Notes under the pieces: model-generated | Told to the model about the DNA's origin: nothing | Seen by the model: the letters and a program-made list of their open reading frames with translations, nothing else | The model's database searches: none | Assembly: GCA_017419895.1 (NCBI GenBank) | Contig: JAFOKI010000142.1 | Coordinates: forward strand, 1 to 11,571 | Source of the DNA: Eubacterium sp. | Lineage (GTDB): Bacteria > Bacillota > Clostridia > Peptostreptococcales > Anaerovoracaceae | Length of the DNA: 11,571 bases | Direction of reading: 5' to 3' | Made by a program: the position numbers and the translations under genes | Shown: piece by piece, positions 1 to 6,083 of the stretch | Layout of the letters: every line of letters begins with the position of its first letter | Numbering within the stretch: position 1 is the stretch's first letter

Positions 1-450
1 ACGCGCGAGTGTGGTCAGATTCTCACGTTCCTTACCGCCTTCCGTGAAGGCGGGGATCATCGACCAGAACGGTATATCCATCATTGTGTATGTCACGCCC
101 CAAAGCACATATGTGACAGCGGCATACGCTACAAGACCTTTTCCGTCCGTCGCCGCGGGAGCTGAATACATGAGATACAGGATGACCGCGTTGGTTATGG
201 TACCTATCATGAGCCACGGTCTGAATTTACCGAACTTTGTTCTCGTCTTTGCTACGACAACACCCATGATCGGGTCGTTGAACGCATCGAACACTCTTGC
301 CGCCATGAGGATGACTCCCATCGCTATCGGGTTTACTCCGAGTATATCCTGGTAATAATAAAGGATATACGTGGCCGACAGCATGTAGACCATGTCCTTA
401 CCAACGGCACCAAGACCATATGAGATCTTTTCTTTTCCTGAGAGTTTCAT
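1..450 (-). CDS. GPH-family (MelB-like) cation:sugar symporter, N-terminal 150 residues; gene runs off the window
   Basis: Translating the minus strand from the ATG at 450 gives an uninterrupted 150-codon reading frame to the window edge. It begins MKLSGKEKISYGLGAVGKD and contains the GPH signature FDAFNDPIMG (54-63) followed by TRTKFGKFRPW (69-79). About four hydrophobic membrane segments are visible (roughly 15-34, 42-62, 80-97, 107-125). Several residues match the melibiose permease MelB as I remember it: Lys18 and Asp19 (sugar), Asp55, Asn58 and Asp59 (cation), Asp125 and Trp129 (sugar), and Arg150 at the very edge. The inferred role is inner-membrane uptake of a small glycoside coupled to Na+ or H+. 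The ribosome binding site AAAGGA (462-457) overlaps the stop codon of the GH2 gene upstream, so the two are probably translationally coupled. The C-terminal two thirds lie outside the window, so integrity and substrate are unknown. Confidence 0.93.
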   Translation of the reverse strand, partial: MKLSGKEKISYGLGAVGKDMVYMLSATYILYYYQDILGVNPIAMGVILMAARVFDAFNDPIMGVVVAKTRTKFGKFRPWLMIGTITNAVILYLMYSAPAATDGKGLVAYAAVTYVLWGVTYTMMDIPFWSMIPAFTEGGKERENLTTLAR

Positions 451-461
451 TGTTTATCCTT

Positions 462-2918
462 TCATTTGACTACAATAACGAACTCAACGGATTCTTTTGC
501 TCCGCCCTGCGATGATATAGTTATCCTGCCGTTCCCCTCACGGCCAAGAGATCTTACGTACGTGCCGCCCAGACCTCCCTGAAGACTCATCACCGATGGA
601 CCTATGATCTCAATATCCCCTTCTGTATCTATGATAACGGGGTCGTTGGCAAAACTCAGCGTATTGCCGTGCTCGTCGACACTCCGTATCCTTACAGCTG
701 CCACATCATATGATTTTCCTTCCACGAGCTCCGTGTGGCTGACTTTGAGCTCGAGATACCGCTTTGTCATCGGAGCGCATGTAACGGTTTTTATGACTTC
801 GCCGTTCTTTATCGCCTCGTACCTGTATTCGGTCGCGGCTCCGCCCCAGTTTCCGACATATTTCTTGAACAGGTCGACTGCGTCTTCCATAGACATTTTA
901 TACTTTACGGAAACAGCAGCCATCCTGATTTTATCCTTTGCGCTGAGCCTGTAAAGGCCGAGCTTTGCGACCTGGTTAAGCAGCGCTTTCACTGCCTCAG
1001 CCTTCTCATGCGGCATGCCCTCTTCTTTTTCGAGCGCGTCGCCTATATAGTCGTCGATCGGCACCGGAGGATGCTCGAGGTGTCTGTATCTGCCTTTACC
1101 TTTAAGGCCGTCTTTCCCGTCCGGATAGAACTCGCTCACAAAAACATCATTCTTGTACATCCTGACGCTGTCAGCGTTCGTGAAAGCGAATATGTCGCCT
1201 CTGTTGCTTCCCGGATGCTCACCGATATCCATCGACGTACTTATCTCAAGGACCGGTGTATCATCCTGCTGACTCGCATATACGAATGCCGCAAGCTTGG
1301 GGTTCCTGAACATATCCAGAACGCCGTGATGACAGATCCTGTCGCCGCTGCCAAAGTCCCTGTGGGTGTTATAGTCGGCCATACACCAGCCGAAACTTCC
1401 CGCTATGTCGTCTTTTGACGCGACCGCATCGAGCACATTCGCGTGTCTGATAGCGTGCTCCAATCTGTGTTCCTCGCAGTCGAACGACTTAGTCGGGAAC
1501 ATGTGCCCATTGTATTCCGTGACCATGTACGGCTTCTCGGGAGCCGAAGTCACTGCTGATTTTGGTTCGCAGCCTGCGTTGTCGCCTGCATGGCTGAAGT
1601 CATTGTAAGTGAATACGTCCTCGAGCAGGCTGCCTTTTTTATAACAGCGAACGCCGCCAGTCGCCCTTCCCGGGTCAAGCGCGTGCGCCATGTAGTTGGT
1701 CCTGGAGTAGAAAGCGTCGTCGTCCTCAGACTCATTAATCCTTACTCCCCAGAGAATAATGGATGGATGGTTCCTGTACTGGAGGACCATATCCTTCACA
1801 TTCGCGACAGCCTGGTCTTTCCACTCCGCGCCTCCGATATGCTGCCAGCCCGGGATCTCTGTGAAGACCATGAGACCAATCTCGTCGCATCTGTCAACAA
1901 AGCTTTGTGCCTGCGGGTAATGCGAGGTCCTCACTGCATTTAATCCCAGTTCGTATTTCAATATCTCCGCATCGTAGCGCTGCATGGAGTCCGGCATCGC
2001 ATACCCGGCGTAAGGATAGCTCTGATGCCTGTTCAAGCCGCGTATCTTTTTCTTTTTGCCATTGAGATAGAATCCGTCCGTCCGGAACTCAGCTGTCCTG
2101 AAACCTATGGTCGTAACCTTTTCATCTATGACACATTCAGGGACATCGTCTCTCTCAGGGCAGAAAAGCTCCGTTTTGACGTCGTAAAGCACGGGATGGT
2201 CTGTATCCCAGACTTCTGCTTTTCCAGCGTCAAATGAAAGAACAGCGGCCGACACGGGGCCTTCCCCGAGCATGGTATACTCACAGTCATCGCATCCATG
2301 CTTTCTTATGCCCTGCCTGAGCATGAGCCCCGACACGTCGACGGCTCCCGCGATCTCTGTCTCTGTCAACACTTTGCATTCAGCCACATCATCGCTGAGC
2401 GACCCGGCAAAGCTTTGTTCCGTCCTGATGAACACGTCCTGTATATATACCGGCTCTTTGACCTCGATATATACGTCCCTGTAGATCCCGCCGTATGTCA
2501 TATAGTCTATAACAAAGCCGAACGGCGGCACGTCGAGTGTTTCCCTCGAGTCCAGTCTCACGACGATCCTGTTGTCCTGCCCGTATCTCAGGAACTCCGA
2601 TATGTCGGACGTAAATGCGGTATATCCGCATCTGTGTGTTCCTGCCGGCTGCCCGTTAACGTAAAGAGACGCCTCATGCGCAGCGCCTTCAAATGTCAGG
2701 AGGACTCTTCCTCCTTCCCACTCCGGCTCCGCGTAAAGCGTCCTCACATAACCCGAGAGCATCTGGTACTCGGATTCATCAAAATAATGATAAGGCAGTT
2801 CCTTCACCGTATGCGGCACACGCACCGGTACGAGACCGTCGGTATTCCTGAACAGAAGTTCTTCAGTGAACTCCTCCGTAAAATACCATCCGTCATTCAG
2901 ATAGATCCTCCCCGTCAT
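462..2918 (-). CDS. Glycoside hydrolase family 2 protein (beta-galactosidase/beta-glucuronidase-like)
   Basis: This 818-residue cytoplasmic enzyme has no signal peptide. It has the GH2 order: jelly-roll sugar-binding domain (about 1-155, with GGIYRDVYIEV near 143-153), immunoglobulin-like domain (about 160-280), TIM barrel (about 285-555), then extra C-terminal beta domains. The barrel has the family pattern GLNRHQSYP (294-302) and NAVRTSHYPQ (327-336). It also has the acid/base Glu396 in WGVRINES and the probable nucleophile Glu468 in MVTEYNGH, so both catalytic residues are present. A charged, helix-rich stretch (about 600-692) interrupts the C-terminal beta region. The enzyme should cleave a terminal beta-linked sugar by a retaining mechanism. 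The exact sugar cannot be read from the sequence, and I see no clear glucuronidase Asn-x-Lys motif. The start at 2918 is supported by AAGGAGG (2933-2927) eight bases upstream. That site overlaps the stop of the alpha/beta hydrolase gene. The GPH transporter begins 11 bases after the stop. Confidence 0.95.
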   Translation of the reverse strand: MTGRIYLNDGWYFTEEFTEELLFRNTDGLVPVRVPHTVKELPYHYFDESEYQMLSGYVRTLYAEPEWEGGRVLLTFEGAAHEASLYVNGQPAGTHRCGYTAFTSDISEFLRYGQDNRIVVRLDSRETLDVPPFGFVIDYMTYGGIYRDVYIEVKEPVYIQDVFIRTEQSFAGSLSDDVAECKVLTETEIAGAVDVSGLMLRQGIRKHGCDDCEYTMLGEGPVSAAVLSFDAGKAEVWDTDHPVLYDVKTELFCPERDDVPECVIDEKVTTIGFRTAEFRTDGFYLNGKKKKIRGLNRHQSYPYAGYAMPDSMQRYDAEILKYELGLNAVRTSHYPQAQSFVDRCDEIGLMVFTEIPGWQHIGGAEWKDQAVANVKDMVLQYRNHPSIILWGVRINESEDDDAFYSRTNYMAHALDPGRATGGVRCYKKGSLLEDVFTYNDFSHAGDNAGCEPKSAVTSAPEKPYMVTEYNGHMFPTKSFDCEEHRLEHAIRHANVLDAVASKDDIAGSFGWCMADYNTHRDFGSGDRICHHGVLDMFRNPKLAAFVYASQQDDTPVLEISTSMDIGEHPGSNRGDIFAFTNADSVRMYKNDVFVSEFYPDGKDGLKGKGRYRHLEHPPVPIDDYIGDALEKEEGMPHEKAEAVKALLNQVAKLGLYRLSAKDKIRMAAVSVKYKMSMEDAVDLFKKYVGNWGGAATEYRYEAIKNGEVIKTVTCAPMTKRYLELKVSHTELVEGKSYDVAAVRIRSVDEHGNTLSFANDPVIIDTEGDIEIIGPSVMSLQGGLGGTYVRSLGREGNGRITISSQGGAKESVEFVIVVK

Positions 2919-2931
2919 TGATATGTCCTCC

Positions 2932-3831
2932 TTACCGAATGATGCCTATGCCGCAGAGAAATCCTTCAACACGCTTTTCATATTCCGCCGGTGCTGTCAG
3001 GACAGACTCTGCATGCCCCGCTCCGGGAACAGTAAAGATCTCACTGTAGCCTTTTGTCATTTCCTTCATTTTCTCGCTGTGAGACGGCGCTATCAGGTCG
3101 TCTGCTTCCCCATGTATGAAAAGGATCGGGATTTCATTGTCAGCAAGACTGTCTTCCGGTCTCATGTCGCGGTAAAAATACCCGTATCTCAGCTTCGTGA
3201 ACTGTGATGCGACCGATACGAGCCGGCCCGGAAGATGGAATCTTCCGAGAATGCCTTTCATGACCGGTGTTATTTCGCCGAAAGCGCAGTCTGAAACGAC
3301 GAAATCAATATCAGGCTTGTATTTCAGCACTGCTATGGAAGTAGCTGCGCCTAGTGACTCCCCGTGGATCCCGAGTACTCTGCATTCCGGATAACGCGCG
3401 CGGCTGTCCTTTATCATCTCTTTCAGATCACGGCTCTCCCTGATTGAGTAAGTACAGTAAGTCGGTTCGTTCAAGCCGTGCCCTCTCAGGTCATACAGGA
3501 TAACGTTGAACCCGAGACCGAGATATATTTTCGCGTACTTAACGGATCCCATGAAATTATCCGTGTATCCGTGTGAAATGATTACGTATTTATCGGTTAG
3601 GAGACTGTTTCTGATAAGCTGGGCATGAAGATCATACCCATCATTGCTTTTGACTGTATAGTCTTCCCTGTTTGTTTTGTCATACCACGATATATCGATG
3701 CGATCTTCGAGCCATTTGCGGACTTCTTCAACCGAAAGCCGCGGAATACGCATTGAAAACGAAGACAAAGCAAAACTCAGCCCTGCGAGCAATATGATCA
3801 GGACGAGGATTGCAATGAATACAATGTGCAT
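2932..3831 (-). CDS. Membrane-anchored alpha/beta hydrolase (serine hydrolase/esterase-like)
   Basis: This is a 299-residue protein. Residues 3-22 form one strongly hydrophobic segment with no evident cleavage site, so it is probably a membrane anchor, and the catalytic domain starts near residue 55. The alpha/beta hydrolase landmarks are in order: SHGYTDN (86-92, oxyanion region), YDLRGHGLN (113-121), the nucleophile elbow GIHGESLGAA with Ser159, the acid strand FIHGEADD with Asp244, and GAGHAES with His273. The catalytic triad is therefore complete. It resembles the broad COG1073-type hydrolases whose substrates are mostly unknown. Esterase, lipase-like or peptidase activity are all possible. 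AAAGGAG (3844-3838) lies six bases before the ATG. Only 18 bases separate it from the methyltransferase gene upstream and 13 from the GH2 gene downstream, so it is almost certainly co-transcribed with both. Orientation across the membrane is unclear: basic residues follow the hydrophobic segment at 28 and 31. Confidence 0.88.
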   Translation of the reverse strand: MHIVFIAILVLIILLAGLSFALSSFSMRIPRLSVEEVRKWLEDRIDISWYDKTNREDYTVKSNDGYDLHAQLIRNSLLTDKYVIISHGYTDNFMGSVKYAKIYLGLGFNVILYDLRGHGLNEPTYCTYSIRESRDLKEMIKDSRARYPECRVLGIHGESLGAATSIAVLKYKPDIDFVVSDCAFGEITPVMKGILGRFHLPGRLVSVASQFTKLRYGYFYRDMRPEDSLADNEIPILFIHGEADDLIAPSHSEKMKEMTKGYSEIFTVPGAGHAESVLTAPAEYEKRVEGFLCGIGIIR

Positions 3832-3849
3832 TCAATTCTCCTTTCGCAG

Positions 3850-4803
3850 TCAGGCATCGCTCCCGAACTCGAAAGTCATCTGTTCTTCGATCTCGGGGTC
3901 TCCGTAGAATTCACTCAGCCTTTTTTTCGTCGTGCGTATCGCGAGAGCGCCTTTGTCAGACGCTATGAATCTCCTGCCCGTCCTAGCGCATACCGCAGGA
4001 AGCGTGCCGCTCCCGCAGTAAAAATCGGCGACGAGATCCCCTTCTTCCGACGAACACTCAAGGATCCTTTCGATAAGTTTTTCTGGTTTCTGCGTAGCGT
4101 AACCCGTGCGTTCGCCGGACGTCCTTCCGACCATATCGATCTGCCAGACGTCTTTCATATTGACCAGCGTGTACCAGCCGATATCGTCCCTGAATTCTTC
4201 TACCCCTTTGAATCTGTATGGTTTAAGCCCTCTGTTATATGATTTTTCTTTCAGAGGGATGAATTTGTATTTTCCTGTTTTCGAATAGACGAGTATAGTG
4301 TCATGTTTTCTCGCGAGGTGTTTCTTGCTGCTTCCTCCCGATTTATACTGCCAGACTATCTCGTTGACAAAGTTCTTTTCACCGAAAACTTCGTCCATTA
4401 TGACTTTGACGTAATGAACTGCGTGCCAGTCGAGATGCAGAAAGATCAGACCGTCGCTTCTCATTACGTTCTTCATCAGTATGAGTCTCGCGGTTAGCTC
4501 AATTAGGTACTCGGCCATACCGTCCTTCCAGCGGTCCCTGTACGCATGCTTTTTCTGCTTTTCCCCGTCTTTCTCGATAATGGCATCGTAGTCTGATTCG
4601 GAGAAAAACGGCGGATCGATATATATTGTCTGGACCTTCTCGGCCTCCGGATCTGACGCCAATGCCTTCAGAAGTTCCAGACAGTCGCCTTCGAACAAGA
4701 TATTGCCGTGCTTATCCGCCAGAGGCGGCTTTGTTATATATGCCTCATCCGCAAGAAGCGCGGCTCTCTCGATTATCTCGGGAAATCTTGATATAACACT
4801 CAT
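3850..4803 (-). CDS. Site-specific DNA methyltransferase, beta class (N6-adenine or N4-cytosine), apparently orphan
   Basis: The protein is 317 residues counted from the ATG at 4803. The catalytic motif IV, YIDPPFF, is at about 61-67, ahead of the AdoMet-binding motifs YATQKPEKL (235-243) and DFYCGSGTL (260-268). That IV-then-I order defines beta-class amino-methyltransferases, the class of type III Mod subunits, though those are about twice as long. The stretch between (about 100-230) would hold target recognition. It should methylate adenine N6 or cytosine N4 in a specific sequence; which base cannot be told. I chose the start at 4803 because it forms an ATGA overlap with the NUDIX stop and has AGAGGA five bases upstream. 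A longer frame to 4863 would add 20 residues that merely overlap the NUDIX gene and look non-native (many Asp and Arg). No restriction enzyme gene is in the window. A solitary methylase may act in gene control, phage defence or replication timing; this is inference. Confidence 0.92.
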   Translation of the reverse strand: MSVISRFPEIIERAALLADEAYITKPPLADKHGNILFEGDCLELLKALASDPEAEKVQTIYIDPPFFSESDYDAIIEKDGEKQKKHAYRDRWKDGMAEYLIELTARLILMKNVMRSDGLIFLHLDWHAVHYVKVIMDEVFGEKNFVNEIVWQYKSGGSSKKHLARKHDTILVYSKTGKYKFIPLKEKSYNRGLKPYRFKGVEEFRDDIGWYTLVNMKDVWQIDMVGRTSGERTGYATQKPEKLIERILECSSEEGDLVADFYCGSGTLPAVCARTGRRFIASDKGALAIRTTKKRLSEFYGDPEIEEQMTFEFGSDA

Positions 4804-5429
4804 ACGTCTTCCTCTTGGATCATCGCAATCACGTCGCGTGTTATTTTTGCGGTCATCCCCCAAAGCACGCTCGGTGTATCGATATCATAAATGATTATGT
4901 CGGTCTTTCCCGCGCGCCACTTATAGTTTCTCTTGATGCCGACTTTTTCGAACGGGAAATCATCCTGGATCGACGGTGTCATCCATTCGTTGTATGACTC
5001 TATTTTTGCGCCTTTCAGGTCTTTCACCGGTATCAGGAAGAGCTCATCGACCTCACTTCTTTCGATTTCCGCGCCGAGATACGCATCGTACGGGATCACG
5101 CCGATATGAGTATACATAGTGAGTCCCGACATCCCGTAAAGAATGTTTCCCGGTCCGATGTATTCAATTACGTCCCTGCTGATACCTGTCTCTTCCTCGG
5201 TCTCTCTCAAAGCACACTCTTCAGAGGTCTCGCCCGGCTCCATGTGGCCGCCCGGGAAACAGACTTCTCCCGGCTGCGTAACCATATCCTTTGCCCTTAC
5301 TTCGTACATAATACAAAGCTCCCCGTCCCTTTCGACAAAAGGCACGAGCACGGAAAACTTCTTTCGCTTTCCCAATGCTTCCGGGATATGCTCTCCAAAT
5401 ACTTTCCTTACCGTATCAAGTGTGGACAT
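4800..5429 (-). CDS. NUDIX hydrolase, CoA pyrophosphatase (NudL/CoAse)-like
   Basis: This is a 209-residue protein with a complete NUDIX box (GX5EX7REUXEEXGU) at about residues 61-83: GHMEPGE, then the RETEEETGI metal-binding helix. Just before it, the block VRAKDMVTQPGEVCFPGG resembles the motif that marks CoA and acyl-CoA pyrophosphatases. The likely reaction is Mg2+-dependent cleavage of CoA or a related nucleoside diphosphate derivative to a phosphopantetheine product and a 3',5'-ADP-type product. The family suggests this; the sequence alone does not prove it. The start at ATG 5429 gives the usual N-terminus, with only a weak GGAAG site close upstream. An upstream in-frame TTG at 5474 exists but lies inside the terminator hairpin and is unlikely to be used. 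The gene ends in an ATGA overlap with the DNA methyltransferase. Because a terminator sits about 30 bases before its start, expression may depend on readthrough or on an unrecognised promoter. Confidence 0.9.
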   Translation of the reverse strand: MSTLDTVRKVFGEHIPEALGKRKKFSVLVPFVERDGELCIMYEVRAKDMVTQPGEVCFPGGHMEPGETSEECALRETEEETGISRDVIEYIGPGNILYGMSGLTMYTHIGVIPYDAYLGAEIERSEVDELFLIPVKDLKGAKIESYNEWMTPSIQDDFPFEKVGIKRNYKWRAGKTDIIIYDIDTPSVLWGMTAKITRDVIAMIQEEDV

Positions 5430-5457
5430 TGCTTCCGTCAAAGCGCTCCATATCGCT

Positions 5458-5494
5458 AAAAAAAGGCCTTCCAAGCCAAACAGGCCCGGAAGGC
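5458..5494 (-). terminator. Rho-independent terminator after the P-loop NTPase gene
   Basis: On the minus strand GCCTTCCGGGCC (5494-5483) pairs with GGCTTGGAAGGC (5477-5466) around a five-base loop TGTTT, giving a 12-bp stem with two G-U pairs. A single C and then seven T residues (5464-5458) follow. This is a textbook intrinsic terminator for leftward transcription. It lies about 70 bases after the P-loop stop codon and 28 bases before the NUDIX ATG. It may end the short transcript or act as a regulated attenuator for the genes after it. Confidence 0.9.
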
Positions 5495-5565
5495 TTAACG
5501 TTTTCTGTATCTTGACCCATGGAACCCAGATGTCCCGCGGGTCTCATCAAAACCCATCGGGCATC
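5458..5565 (-). ncRNA. Candidate structured RNA or leader: bulged hairpin, linker and terminator
   Basis: Between the P-loop gene and the NUDIX gene the minus strand can fold into a second strong hairpin upstream of the terminator. GATGCCCG (5565-5558) pairs with CGGGACATC (5537-5529) with one bulged A. A small internal loop and an inner GGGTT/GACCC stem with a seven-base loop (5555-5539) follow. The outer stem includes the last two bases of the P-loop stop codon. A 34-base, G-rich then A-rich linker (about 5528-5495) leads to the terminator. A five-base GCCCG (5562-5558) could alternatively pair with CGGGC (5489-5485) in the terminator arm, so a switch between two folds is conceivable. I do not recognise a known riboswitch, T-box or 6S consensus. 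It could be a leader controlling the NUDIX operon, a 3'-UTR-derived small RNA, or just a stable 3' end. Confidence 0.45.
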
Positions 5566-5986
5566 AGTTCAAGATCTCGTATTTTGAGAAATCGACGCCT
5601 ATCATTTCTTCCTGCTCAGCGGAAAGGCTGACAGTGAATTCCATTCCGTATGTTGTGGATATAGAATCGAGGCGCTCAAGGAATCTCGGTAGATCGCCGA
5701 GCGCAAAGTTCGAGAATTTCAGAATGCTGTCGATGTAAATAGCCTCGATGTCATGGTCGGAGCTGATAATCCCGTAAATGAAACCGATATATTCGTCGCT
5801 GTCGGTTATTCCCGGATAATCCTCCATGCACACGACTCTGATCTTATATGTCAGGTCATAAGTTAATCTGGCGTCCCTGTTGATGAATACTACGCTACCG
5901 TGTGCCCTTTCGGCCTGATCGTTCGCGAAATCTACCATTTTTCTTGTCTTGCCCGAGCCCTTATGCCCGATGATAACTTTAACCAT
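5564..5986 (-). CDS. Small P-loop NTPase of unknown function
   Basis: This is a 140-residue cytoplasmic protein starting MVKVIIGHKGSGKT, with a perfect Walker A motif GHKGSGKT (7-14). A plausible Walker B strand ends DIEAIYID (79-86) with acidic Asp86. It is about the size of a single RecA/kinase-like fold with nothing added. No zinc ribbon, lid signature or transmembrane segment is visible, so I cannot assign it to the thymidine, adenylate or other kinases. Such proteins are sometimes loosely labelled PilT-like or ATP-binding; I do not follow that label. The ATG at 5986 has GGGAGGG (6000-5994) seven bases upstream. It is the first gene after a good promoter with an overlapping palindrome and is followed by a hairpin and terminator, so it looks like a short, separately regulated transcript. 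Nucleotide-dependent switch or small-molecule kinase functions are both open. Confidence 0.8.
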   Translation of the reverse strand: MVKVIIGHKGSGKTRKMVDFANDQAERAHGSVVFINRDARLTYDLTYKIRVVCMEDYPGITDSDEYIGFIYGIISSDHDIEAIYIDSILKFSNFALGDLPRFLERLDSISTTYGMEFTVSLSAEQEEMIGVDFSKYEILN

Positions 5987-6023
5987 AGTCGTACCCTCCC
6001 TGCGTAACGCATTTTCGGTCTTT

Positions 6024-6040
6024 TAGTGTATTATACACTA
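6024..6040 (-). promoter_or_regulatory. Palindromic operator overlapping the -10 box
   Basis: TAGTGTATAATACACTA is an inverted repeat with two perfect 8-base arms around one central base, and it contains the whole TATAAT -10 element. A dimeric repressor bound here would block polymerase directly. GTGTA/TACAC half-sites occur in operators of several regulator families, including some GntR-type ones, but no regulator gene is in the window and the family cannot be assigned. Confidence 0.65.
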
Positions 6041-6058
6041 CCTGTCGATGGCGTTCAA
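6030..6058 (-). promoter_or_regulatory. Sigma-A-type promoter for the P-loop NTPase gene
   Basis: On the minus strand TTGAAC (6058-6053) and TATAAT (6035-6030) are separated by exactly 17 bases, close to the ideal housekeeping promoter. Transcription should start near 6023, giving a leader of about 37 bases that carries the GGGAGGG ribosome binding site. The -35 box lies about 25 bases beyond the rlmN stop. It may also feed the NUDIX cluster if the terminator at 5458-5494 is read through. Confidence 0.82.
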
Positions 6059-6068
6059 CTATATATAG
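6059..6068 (-). promoter_or_regulatory. Short AT-rich palindrome just upstream of the -35 box
   Basis: CTATATATAG is a perfect 10-base palindrome directly abutting the -35 element. Its centre is about 31.5 bases, or three helical turns, from the centre of the -10 palindrome, so both could lie on the same DNA face. It may equally be chance in an AT-rich spacer. Confidence 0.25.
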
Positions 6069-6083
6069 GTGCAAAAATTCTGT

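Noticed and set aside
4804..4863. Longer DNA methyltransferase frame starting at 4863
   Set aside because: The 20 extra residues overlap the NUDIX gene and look non-native. The ATG at 4803 has a ribosome binding site and the typical ATGA overlap.
5430..5474. Longer NUDIX reading frame starting at TTG 5474
   Set aside because: The TTG lies inside the terminator hairpin (5466-5494) and the added residues would be encoded by the terminator stem and U-tract. The ATG at 5429 gives a normal family N-terminus.
5529..5565. T-box antiterminator, because of the ACCCGCGGG stretch before a terminator
   Set aside because: The conserved GGGTGGNACCGCG sequence and the upstream T-box stems and specifier loop are absent. 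The gene that follows is not an aminoacyl-tRNA or amino-acid gene.
6059..6068. NrdR box (ribonucleotide reductase repressor) at the AT palindrome
   Set aside because: The core CTATATATAG is similar, but the flanks do not match the ACAC/GTGT arms, and the second palindrome has the half-sites in the opposite order.
5987..6083. Terminator for the pnp-ileS-rlmN operon after rlmN
   Set aside because: There is a short T-run just after the stop codon but no stable GC hairpin before it, so I could not support one.
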